The notes under the pieces: generated by a model
Told to the model about the DNA's origin: nothing
Seen by the model: only the letters and a program-made list of their open reading frames with translations
Databases searched by the model: none
Source of the DNA: Basidiobolus meristosporus CBS 931.73
Lineage: Eukaryota > Basidiobolomycota > Basidiobolomycetes > Basidiobolales > Basidiobolaceae
Assembly: GCA_002104905.1 (NCBI GenBank)
Contig: MCFE01000656.1
Coordinates: 1 to 49,312 of the forward strand
Reading direction: 5' to 3'
Length of the DNA stretch: 49,312 nt
Part shown: one piece after another, positions 1-9,139 of the stretch
Layout of the letters: every line of letters starts with the position of its first letter
Position numbering within the stretch: the stretch's first letter is position 1
Made by a program: the position numbers and the translations under genes

Positions 1-734
1 TGATAGATCAGTGGCTCTGCCTCGGTCTCGCATTTGAACACATCCTCGATCAGGATTCTTGGGGTGGACTTGTCATTCCCCGCTCCTGTCACATCTCCAT
101 CGGCGACCACGAACAGCAACTTCGACTCATCATCGTATTCACTCTGGACCACCGAGTTCACGGTCTTCAGGATGACCTCTTTGCTCTCACTGTAGCATGG
201 GATGTGCAAGGCCAGGAGCTTCTTGGACTTATTGCTTGGGTCCGGATCCGGTTTACAGTTCTTCGCCTTACGTTGAACGAATATAGCAGCGATAATGTTG
301 AGAAATGTTACCATCCCGGCACATGCCAAGAAAACTATATACACGATATCCAAAAATATACAGTATGGCAGATTAACTGTCAGTATACCTCTCCCTTCAT
401 TTGCATCGCTACATATTAGCGAAGGCAAAACAAACAAGAGCATGATCATAGATATCACCAGTATTATTATCGCACGAAAATACCGAAACTTTTCCCGCCA
501 GGCTTCTCTCTTTTCTTTGGTATTCAGCCCAAATGGTATTAGCAGGGTCTTGATGAACAAGAAATCGACTACGCTATTGAGACTTATCCAGAGCTTTTGA
601 GCCTCTGGAGATGTGATAGGCTTTTCTGTTGGTGGAAGTTGATACTTTTCGTCCCATTCTACGTAGTCTTCGAAGGAGAACTTGGGTACATCGGAGAAGA
701 TGCGCTTATGTGGCGAGATGTACACTTTGCTCAT
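1..734 (-). CDS. Chitin synthase copy A, N-terminal part (cut by window edge)
   Basis: This is the first part of a division 2 chitin synthase, a membrane enzyme that polymerises UDP-GlcNAc into chitin. The ATG at 734-732 opens a frame that reads DYVEWDEKYQLPP, then two hydrophobic segments, then the start of the catalytic domain (LALHIPCYSESKEV, then GNDKSTPRI), and runs off the left end. The membrane-segment half is clearly diverged from copies B and C. Positions 1-226 are identical to copy B (2818-3043). That abrupt change from identity to divergence points to gene conversion. Orientation and spacing match the two copies downstream, so this is the third member of a tandem array. Whether the rest is intact cannot be seen. 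Confidence 0.85.
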   Translation of the reverse strand, partial: MSKVYISPHKRIFSDVPKFSFEDYVEWDEKYQLPPTEKPITSPEAQKLWISLNSVVDFLFIKTLLIPFGLNTKEKREAWREKFRYFRAIIILVISMIMLLFVLPSLICSDANEGRGILTVNLPYCIFLDIVYIVFLACAGMVTFLNIIAAIFVQRKAKNCKPDPDPSNKSKKLLALHIPCYSESKEVILKTVNSVVQSEYDDESKLLFVVADGDVTGAGNDKSTPRILIEDVFKCETEAEPLIY

Positions 735-1275
735 GCTTATGATAGGAGATTTAAGTTTCGGTGAAAGATACACGTTGCTCGAAAATGATTTGCGCGGTTT
801 CTCTTCCGAACTTTCACCGGAACTGCCAACTGTTGAAGAATCCAGCATGGCACCCTAAAGCAAAGGTTTGGGGATGAGTAGAGGACTGGAGCTACAATGC
901 TACTCGCGACATTCATCACGAGAGTAGACAGGTTTTTAAGACGACAGGATCGATTATTCCGGTGGGTTGGTATTGTTGATTACTTGGACATGAAATTAAT
1001 GTACCGCATTGTATTCCTATATGGTTTAGTTATATCGTACATTTGCGATCTAGCACAGGCCAATATTAATGAAATCTCATCACATTTGTGATCCGCTACA
1101 ATCAACCTAGATTGAATTAACCAGTTGGGTTTTATCTTATTTACTGAAGATTGATCGAAAAATTATTTCTGCTTGAATCCGAAATCCTTGACACTGACCA
1201 TTATCCAGGTGGGATATAACAATCCAATATTATGCTCAGAAATTAATAAAATATATTGATTGCACAATATTTACA
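735..1275. other. Spacer between chitin synthases A and B
   Basis: AT-rich spacer that should hold the promoter of copy A and the 3' end of copy B. AATAAA-like and AT-rich stretches lie at about 1240-1290. I see no further gene. Confidence 0.5.
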
Positions 1276-3548
1276 TTATGACACAATAATATGATGTGGG
1301 GTATATGTGGCTGTGCGATCAGCAATACAAACTGGATCTGGAATTTGGATCCTTATTGTGTCCTTCTCTGATGTTAGACGGGTACTGCCCCAACTAAAAT
1401 CATCCATCTTCCATAAGCTGTACAATGGGATCACTACAGCCCACAATGGAAGCCCGAAGATGAACATGAACCACCAGCAGGCTTGCGTCTTCCTTCCGGC
1501 CATCAGTGCAATGAGTCCAGGCAGACAAAACAAGACTATAGGTGAAACCAAGTGATAACCAGGTAAGGTGTGTCCACAGGCCCCAAATCGCTATGCAGCA
1601 TCCGAGTGGCAAGAAGAACGGGATAGCCGATGCCGACCATAGTTCCGACACCATCACCAGCTTCATGCTCCACCTCATCCGCCAGGTTGGAAAGGCCGGT
1701 GGGTTCACAAACAGGTCGAAGTGGTTGTGGATCAGGGAGTTGGTCCACCTTCTGCGCTGGCACAGCAACACGCTCAGCTGATCCGGAACCGTGGTGGTGC
1801 ACACCGCAGATGGGATGTACCGTGTTCTCATGTCTGTCAAATAGCGGATCACCAGGGTGCAAAGATACCGATCCTCTCCGATGGTGAGCAGATTGTGTTC
1901 CCGCATCAGCTTAGGCTCGGCCATGTAGTCTCGCATGATCCGAGGATCCAGCACCGCTGGGCGGACCTCCTTCTTCCCGGTGTCTGGGTTGACACTGTGC
2001 CTCTTGAGTCGATAGATCGTAAAGCATCCCGACAGCACCAGCACATTCGCGTAGAACGACTCGAACGACTTGAGCAGGCAGTGGGTGAGGAAGTACTCAA
2101 ACACTTGGATCATGGTGATGTAGCTCTGCGTCCGATTCTCCACCTTCGTCTCGCCACAAACCCCCGAGAGCTTCGGATCTTTCTCCAGCGCCTGGACCAG
2201 TATATCGAGCCCATCTGGCCGGATGAAAGTGTCTGCATCTGCCACCAGCACATACTCTACGTCCTTCGCATTGCATCCGACTCGCTTGAGTGAGTTGTAC
2301 ATCTCGGCAAACATCGGGCAACTGAATCGAATTTTCCTCCTTCTTAGGTATCCAGAGAGCCGGTTGATGTCCACTGTTGATGCTTTCTAAGGGTGTACTA
2401 GGCATCGAGTCATTTCCGGAGTAGTATGAAGCAACACTGTACCCGTTTCCTGGCCCAGCTCCCCAGAGTGACAACCCTTGGATATGAGCACTTGTCTGCG
2501 CAATCTCAGTGTTGCAACTACTTCCGCTATGGCTGTACTCGAAACTTCCATCTGCAAATGAATCACCATCCTCCATTGCAATCTCCTCAAGCATCTCGTC
2601 CAAGAAGAACCCATTTGCCTCGCGGAAGAAGTTGTACACCACCAACTGCGAGTCTCGCTTGGACCTGTTCCCTGGCTTCGCTGCCTCTCTCTCACTCTCC
2701 AAGCCGACCTTCACCACTAGCAGGTACTTGATCTTGCGGTCTGGCTCACCCTCGGGCGAGTAGTACCCAGTGTACACACAGGCCTTGTTTAGTCTTTGGT
2801 CGCCATGGCCCACTGACTGATAGATCAGTGGCTCTGCCTCGGTCTCGCATTTGAACACATCCTCGATCAGGATTCTTGGGGTGGACTTGTCATTCCCCGC
2901 TCCTGTCACATCTCCATCGGCGACCACGAACAGCAACTTCGACTCATCATCGTATTCACTCTGGACCACCGAGTTCACGGTCTTCAGGATGACCTCTTTG
3001 CTCTCACTGTAGCATGGGATGTGCAAGGCCAGGAGCTTCTTGGGCTTCTCTGCCGGATCCGCTGGTAGCTTATACTTTCCCACCGTTCGCTGGACAACAA
3101 TGGCGGCGATGATGTTCATCAGCATCACCCCGACCGCACAGGCCATAAAGATGATGTACACCACGTCCAAGAACATGCAATATGGCAGCTTCACAGTGAG
3201 GATTCCTGTCGGGGCATCACTTCCGCTACATATAACAAACGGCAAGACAAACAGCAGCACTATCATCACCAGCACCAAAAAGATCATGGCTCGGAAGTAC
3301 CGGATCTTCTCACGCCACGCCTCCCGCTTCTCCTTGGTGTCCAGTCCGAATGGCTTTAGTAGAGACTTGATGAACAAGATGTCAATCACACTGTTGATGG
3401 CGACCCAGACTTTTTGGGCTTTCGGTGAGGTGATCGGCTTGTCAAGTGGTGGAAGCTGATACTTCTCGTCCCATTCTACGTATTCATCAATTTGGCCTTC
3501 GCCCAGTGCATCAGATAATTTCTCGGCAAGACCCTTGGTTGTTGACAT
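1276..3548 (-). pseudogene. Chitin synthase copy B, interrupted by two +1 insertions
   Basis: This copy is nearly identical to intact copy C over 1378-3465. By my reading there are about 16 substitutions and two 1-base insertions in about 2.09 kb. It begins with its own N-terminus (MSTTKGLAEKLSD) and has the conserved motifs DAD, GEDRYL and QRRRW. An extra T at 2381 shifts the frame just before the DINRLSGYL stretch. An extra A at 1540 shifts it again inside the C-terminal membrane segments, so the original frame is split into three pieces. The last piece ends at 1276 with a tail unlike that of copy C. Neither insertion lies in a long homopolymer. It is either a very young pseudogene or an intact gene carrying two sequence errors; the low number of other changes leaves both open. 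Confidence 0.8.
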
Positions 3549-4171
3549 AGAAATCGCTTGGGATTAGTATAAAGATACCGGCTTCGTGAGCTCCATTTAT
3601 CATTTCTAGCGTTGCGCACTGCACATCAAAATCGAACTCATATGTTGGCCAAGATATGTCTCGGTTGAACCAAGTAAAACCTCAATCTCAAGGTTTTTCC
3701 TGGTCCTTAACTTGACAAAAACTGATTCAGTGAAAAAGCTCTGATCCCTCTTACATAATCATCGATTTTTGGCGCCACTTTTTATGATTGCCCTTATCTT
3801 GTTAACACGGTGACTAGATGGCTCCAAGGCTGAGAGTAATGCAAGTCCCTACTTGCCAATTACGTATTGAATGTCGACTCAGGCACGGTCTGACGAGGCG
3901 GATATTGTGAATGAGACTGTTTCTGAGGCATACGATGTTGGGTATGCGCTAACGCCGCCATTTCAAACAACAGATTGGTGTCAGCTACTCAAAGACAAAC
4001 GGAGTCTGAAGTATTCAGAGTTATGACTATGATTTCTTTATTGAATGCTTGCAATGCGCTATGATAATGACTTACATGAATTTTATGTGGTTGATGGATA
4101 GTTTCATATGAATTGCTTCTCTACCTAGATTAAGGTTAAGGGATGGATGACTTGTCAAGGCGATATGGGGC
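3549..4171. other. Spacer between chitin synthases B and C
   Basis: Non-coding spacer holding the promoter of copy B and the 3' region of copy C. No ORF, repeat or RNA gene recognised. Confidence 0.5.
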
Positions 4172-6466
4172 TCATTCTGGAATATTGATGGCTGTGGCTT
4201 GTGGCTCCGAGTGAGGGTCTACTTCCCTAGGCTTTATCTCTTGAACCGATTCCAGAATGGTTTTGGAATAAGTTGGACGGGTACTGCCCCAACTAAAGTC
4301 ATCCATCTTCCATAAGCTGTACAATGGGATCACTACAGCCCACAATGGAAGCCCGAAGATGAACATGAACCACCAGCAGGCTTGCGTTTTCCTTCCGGCC
4401 ATCAGTGCAATGAGTCCAGGCAGACAAAACAAGACTATGGTGAAACCAAGTGATAACCAGGTAAGGTGTGTCCACAGGCCCCAAATCGCTATGCAGCATC
4501 CGAGTGGCAAGAAGAACGGGATAGCTGATGCCGACCATAGTTCCGACACCATCACCAACTTCATGCTCCACCTCATCCGCCAGGTTGGAAAGGCCGGCGG
4601 GTTCACAAACAGGTCGAAGTGGTTGTGGATCAGGGAGTTGGTCCACCTTCTGCGCTGGCACAGCAACACGCTCAGCTGATCCGGAACCGTGGTGGTGCAC
4701 ACCGCGGATGGGATGTACCGTGTTCTCATGTCTGTCAAATAGCGGATCACCAGGGTGCAAAGATACCGATCCTCTCCGATGGTGAGCAGATTGTGTTCCC
4801 GCATCAGCTTAGGCTCGGCCATGTAGTCTCGCATGATCCGAGGATCCAGCACCGCTGGGCGGACCTCCTTCTTCCCGGTGTCTGGGTTGACACTGTGCCT
4901 CTTGAGTCGATAGATCGTAAAGCATCCCGACAGCACCAGCACATTCGCGTAGAACGACTCGAACGACTTGAGCAGGCAGTGGGTGAGGAAGTACTCAAAC
5001 ACTTGGATCATGGTGATGTAGCTCTGCGTCCGATTCTCCACCTTCGTCTCGCCACAAACCCCCGAGAGTTTCGGATCTTTCTCCAGCGCCTGGACCAGTA
5101 TATCGAGCCCATTTGGCCGGATGAAAGTGTCTGCATCTGCTACCAGCACATACTCTACGTCCTTCGCATTGCATCCGACTCGCTTGAGTGAGTTGTACAT
5201 CTCGGCAAACATCGGACAACTGAATCGAATTTTCCTCCTTCTTAGGTATCCAGAGAGCCGGTTGATGTCCACTGTTGAGCTTTCTAAGGGTGTACTAGGC
5301 ATAGAGTCATTTCCGGAGTAGTATGAAGCAACACTGTACCCGTTTCCTGGCCCAGCTCCCCAGAGTGACAACCCTTGGATATGAGCACTTGTCTGCGCAA
5401 TCTCAGTGTTGCAACTACTTCCGCTATGGCTGTACTCGAAACTTCCATCTGCAAATGAATCACCATCCTCCATTGCAATCTCCTCAAGCATCTCGTCCAA
5501 GAAGAACCCATTTGCCTCGCGGAAGAAGTTGTACACCACCAACTGCGAGTCTCGCTTGGACCTGTTCCCTGGCTTCGCTGCCTCTCTCTCACTCTCCAAG
5601 CCGACCTTCACCACTAGCAGGTACTTGATCTTGCGGTCTGGCTCGCCCTCGGGCGAGTAGTACCCGGTGTACACACAGGCCTTGTTTAGTCTTTGGTCGC
5701 CATGGCCCACTGACTGATAGATCAGTGGCTCTGCCTCGGTCTCGCATTTGAACACATCCTCGATCAGGATTCTTGGGGTGGACTTGTCATTCCCCGCTCC
5801 TGTCACATCCCCATCGGCGACCACGAACAGCAACTTCGACTCATCATCGTATTCACTCTGGACCACCGAGTTCACGGTCTTCAGGATGACCTCTTTGCTC
5901 TCACTGTAGCATGGGATGTGCAAGGCCAGGAGCTTCTTGGGCTTCTCTGCCGGATCCGCTGGCAGCTTATACTTTCCCACCGTTCGCTGGACAACAATGG
6001 CGGCGATGATGTTCATCAGCATCACCCCGACCGCACAGGCCATAAAGATGATGTACACCACGTCCAAGAACATGCAATATGGCAGCTTCACAGTGAGGAT
6101 TCCTGTCGGGGCATCACTTCCGCTACATATAACAAACGGCAAGACAAACAGCAGCACTATCATCACCAGCACCAAAAAGATCATGGCTCGGAAGTACCGG
6201 ATCTTCTCACGCCACGCCTCCCGCTTCTCCTTGGTGTCCAGTCCGAATGGCTTTAGTAGAGACTTGATGAACAAGATGTCAATCACACTGTTGATGGCGA
6301 CCCAGACTTTTTGGGCTTTCGGTGAGGTGATCGGCTTGTCAAGTGGTGGAAGCTGATACTTTTCGTCCCACTCCACGTAGTCGTCCTCCCAAATTAGATT
6401 CTCTTGGCTCGGCGACGGGTAGCTATTGTGGGTTAAATAGCTGTCGGAGATATCCATCCCGGTCAT
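4172..6466 (-). CDS. Chitin synthase (division 2, class IV/V type), copy C, intact
   Basis: Single-exon gene of 764 codons for a plasma-membrane or vesicle glycosyltransferase (GT2) making chitin from UDP-GlcNAc. Two N-terminal hydrophobic segments lie at about residues 93-155. The catalytic region follows, with LALHIPCYSESKEV, GNDKSTPRI, the GNRSKRDSQ motif, D444-A-D446, the CGETKVENRTQS segment, G564-E-D-R567 (catalytic Asp) and Q604RRRW608. Several C-terminal membrane segments follow. These match the class IV/Chs3-like group, but the protein is shorter than Chs3 (over 1,000 residues) and lacks a myosin head and an obvious cytochrome-b5-like region. The ATG at 6466 gives a unique N-terminus (MTGMDISDSYL). 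It is the only unbroken copy in view and shares a 440-bp promoter region with the divergent gene at 6907. Confidence 0.93.
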   Translation of the reverse strand: MTGMDISDSYLTHNSYPSPSQENLIWEDDYVEWDEKYQLPPLDKPITSPKAQKVWVAINSVIDILFIKSLLKPFGLDTKEKREAWREKIRYFRAMIFLVLVMIVLLFVLPFVICSGSDAPTGILTVKLPYCMFLDVVYIIFMACAVGVMLMNIIAAIVVQRTVGKYKLPADPAEKPKKLLALHIPCYSESKEVILKTVNSVVQSEYDDESKLLFVVADGDVTGAGNDKSTPRILIEDVFKCETEAEPLIYQSVGHGDQRLNKACVYTGYYSPEGEPDRKIKYLLVVKVGLESEREAAKPGNRSKRDSQLVVYNFFREANGFFLDEMLEEIAMEDGDSFADGSFEYSHSGSSCNTEIAQTSAHIQGLSLWGAGPGNGYSVASYYSGNDSMPSTPLESSTVDINRLSGYLRRRKIRFSCPMFAEMYNSLKRVGCNAKDVEYVLVADADTFIRPNGLDILVQALEKDPKLSGVCGETKVENRTQSYITMIQVFEYFLTHCLLKSFESFYANVLVLSGCFTIYRLKRHSVNPDTGKKEVRPAVLDPRIMRDYMAEPKLMREHNLLTIGEDRYLCTLVIRYLTDMRTRYIPSAVCTTTVPDQLSVLLCQRRRWTNSLIHNHFDLFVNPPAFPTWRMRWSMKLVMVSELWSASAIPFFLPLGCCIAIWGLWTHLTWLSLGFTIVLFCLPGLIALMAGRKTQACWWFMFIFGLPLWAVVIPLYSLWKMDDFSWGSTRPTYSKTILESVQEIKPREVDPHSEPQATAINIPE

Positions 6467-6906
6467 TATAGAAATGTGAGTTTGCCCGGAAGAAATCGGT
6501 TGCTTGGTAGTAAGCGGCGAAGTATGTTCTGGTTGAAAGAAGACGGCCAGGCTGTCTTTTATATGTTGCTAAGCACTCATGACGAAGATCACCGAGAGGC
6601 TAACGTACTGGGATACCGGTGTTCGTCTCTGTAGATAATTGATTCATTTCACAATAGCGAAACCAGGAGTAGTACTTGACACATCGAAGAACCTATTCAA
6701 TTTCTGGAAGCCATCGTCGATCATCATCACACAATACGAGCTGAGGGTTAGGGTTATCCTGAAATAATCGAGGTCTAGAATCAGATAAAAACGAAATGAT
6801 TATTAATCTATCTTGCAGAAGAATATTTATCCAGGAAAGGGGAGAACTTGGATGGTATATATATATGGTATATAAATACTCGAAGCCTAGCAGTTCAGGG
6901 TCATAA
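6467..6906. promoter_or_regulatory. Divergent promoter region, chitin synthase C / small protein
   Basis: Head-to-head spacer. A TATA-like run (tatataaata) at about 6869-6878 sits 29-38 bp upstream of the ATG at 6907. A telobox-like AGGGTTAGGGTTA lies at 6744-6756. Promoter function is inferred. Confidence 0.5.
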
Positions 6907-7233
6907 ATGATGGAATGCAATCTCTCACAGGACTCACCGCTTCGCGACCCCAAGGTTCGTGAACAACATCAATATAGAAAAAGCCGACTTTCGGAGCAGA
7001 TGCTTCACATGGAATCGGTCGAGGATAACTACGCCACCTCGCTGCAGCGCCTTTCCCAAACCAATATGTCCGAGTCTAAATACCAACCCTCGTTAAAAAC
7101 CTGCCCACTTTCCATCCCTGAGATTAGACAGGAACACACCCGTAGAAAGAGTGAATTGGAGAAACGACGTCTAGCTATGGACGGTATTGAAGCAGCCTAC
7201 GCTGCAATGCTTTCCCACTCTTTCTCGAACTAA
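6907..7233 (+). CDS. Small protein with internal duplication, unknown function
   Basis: Single-exon frame of 108 codons, not recognised. It is charged and probably helical. Two related blocks can be aligned by eye: about residues 18-50 (VREQHQYRKSRL...) and about 75-108 (IRQEHTRRKSEL...). Both share the pattern (V/I)R(E/Q)(Q/E)H..RKS.L followed by M(E/D)(S/G)(V/I)E..YA. No signal peptide or membrane segment. Support for a real gene: a well-placed TATA-like element, the internal repeat at protein level, and a slot between two genes with no competing ORF. It converges with the HSDL2-like gene, with 93 bp between their stop codons. An adjacent start at 6910 is possible. Confidence 0.55.
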   Translation: MMECNLSQDSPLRDPKVREQHQYRKSRLSEQMLHMESVEDNYATSLQRLSQTNMSESKYQPSLKTCPLSIPEIRQEHTRRKSELEKRRLAMDGIEAAYAAMLSHSFSN

Positions 7234-7326
7234 AGAACCAAATGTTTGAAATATACACATGGTCAATTGTAGTATGTATATATAGGATTATATCAATATA
7301 GAACTTGGTTGGCATATTTATTGAGT

Positions 7327-8755
7327 TCACAATTTACTTCTGGGTTGGCGAGAGAGTAATACTTCGTCGCGTAACTTCTCATCCAAAAAGAAATCCTCCA
7401 ACAATTGATCTTGGGGAATGCCTGGAGTAACAGAGTATTGATCGAAGTCGGTCATCCCATTTTCTCTCAACACCAACTCGTCAATACAGAATTTGCCCCT
7501 AATGAGCATCGGAATCAGTAACAATATACCGTCGAAAAAAGCTGTGGACTTACGTAAATTCGGATGATTTCTTGGTAAGAATGGCGTAAGCCGCATCGGC
7601 CATGATTTCCGGCTTCCTGTGAAATATGGTTTTGAGTACCCTGAACTTCTCTCAACCAATGGGAGAATTACCTAGTTTGATCAAGAGCGCCCTGGAAGCT
7701 CCCTGTATCAATGAGTTACTACCACCGCCTATCACCGCCTACCACCATCTCAACCCATCCACTTACCTATCACTTGGAGGGCAGCAGTTTTGATGGCTGT
7801 AAATGGCCACAATGCATTGACACCAATGCCATATTGGCGAAGCTCTTCGGACATCCCTGCAAATATCCAGGTCAGCACAAACCTACTGCACCTAGCTGCC
7901 ACCCTAGCTGCCGAATACTCAGCTCAGCTTACCAAGTACACACAATGACATTCCATATCTAAAACAATGACAAATAGGTCAATTACAGGCCAATAACCGA
8001 TGAGGCTGAAAATACAAAGCACATACTTGGCCATCGTATATGCAACATGTGGGGCAAACCAATTCGGATCAAGTGAGAGTGGGGGAGAAATGTTCAAAAT
8101 ATGAGGGTTCTCACTTTTCTTCAAGTAGCGGGATGGCATACTATGGCGTAGTATACGCATTGTCAATAATCGTGCCATATGAATGAACTTTGTGGCGTAC
8201 CTTCGAAACTAGCCAAGTGCCACGAGCATTGATTTGATTCATGAGGTCATATTTTTTAAGCGTGGTACTCTCTGTATTGGTCAGACTGATGGCGGAGGCT
8301 ATTCCATTATGAGTGAGTGTCCATGATGGATGGTGCTTGGTCACAGAGATCTAACCGTTATTTACAACAATATCAACTGCGCCGAATCGCTTGACGGTAT
8401 CCTCGAAGGCTTTGATGACTTGGGATTCGTCTCGAATATCACATTGAATCGGGATAGCTGCACCACCGGCTTGCTCGATTTCTTTGGATACAGTGAATAT
8501 GGTTCCTGGAAGCTGCTGAGTGGTTAGACTTCGTGTCAAGAGATTTTCTCTCAGCAATCTGCTTCACCTTGGGATGCGGTTCCACAGTCTTGGCGACGAC
8601 CGCAATGTTTGCACCATCCTTGGCGGCTTTTAACGCGATCGAGCGGCCAATACCTCTAGATACCCTCATCAATACCGTCATCTGAACCATTCTGGATAAA
8701 ACGAAAACAACCTGGAGGCGCCGGTGATGAACAGCGTTTTTCCGCGAAGTGACAT
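7327..8755 (-). CDS. HSDL2: HSDL2-like peroxisomal short-chain dehydrogenase (possible frameshift)
   Basis: NAD(P)-dependent short-chain dehydrogenase of the HSDL2 type. About ten short exons splice to give MSLRGKTLFITGAS-RGIGRSIALK (cofactor-binding TGxxxGIG), DIVVNN-A, HILNISPPL, the catalytic HVAYTMAKYGM (YxxxK), NALWP, KPEIMADAAYAIL and a C-terminus ...RQPRSKL. The final SKL is a classical type 1 peroxisome targeting signal, as in animal HSDL2; the SCP2 domain of the animal protein is absent. Exon 1 is 8755-8712, exon 2 8655-8568, exon 3 from 8512. All junctions keep frame except one: between ...WLVSK and the LKKSENPH exon, one extra base at about 8128-8132 (GCGGG on the plus strand) breaks the frame. 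That may be a sequence error, a lesion or a splice I misread. The substrate is unknown. Confidence 0.85.
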
Positions 8756-9139
8756 TGTTATTTGAGAAAGGAGTGTGATTCCCTTTCTTCCCCTTCCTTT
8801 CCCCACCAATTTATAGTAGAAGGGCAGTCACGGAGACTCAGCGAATAAGCGCACAAGATTTGTCATCATATTCACATGGTTTCATGCAATGAATCTAGCA
8901 ACATAAAGAGCGGAGTAGGTCATGTGATGGAGTGGTGTTCAATGCTCTCAACTGTCAGGTGATTTGAGTTCAGAGGTCATCCACCACTGCCGAATTAAAC
9001 TAGTAAACATCACTTAACCATCAATTACAGTCACTGCTTAGCTTATTACTTCTTAGCATCCAAAAGGGATAGAGGAAGCTACGATAGAAACGTGTCCTGG
9101 TCGATCCTTTTCTCTAGTGTTGTTAGCAAACAAATCGAT
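8756..9139. promoter_or_regulatory. Divergent promoter region, HSDL2 / PP2C
   Basis: 384-bp head-to-head spacer. It should contain both promoters; I see no clear TATA box or other named motif. Confidence 0.4.

Noticed and set aside
1542..2293. Plus-strand frames of up to 190 codons over chitin synthase B (and 4359-5191 over C)
   Set aside because: Antisense shadows of the conserved chitin synthase frame, present identically in both copies because the DNA is nearly identical.
1540..2382. Programmed +1 frameshifting in chitin synthase B
   Set aside because: Neither site shows a known slippery sequence, and intact copy C lacks both bases; lesion or sequence error is simpler.
4172..6466. Hyaluronan or cellulose synthase instead of chitin synthase
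   Set aside because: The QRRRW motif with GEDR and GNRSKRDSQ in this order, and the CGETxVxN segment, match division 2 chitin synthases.
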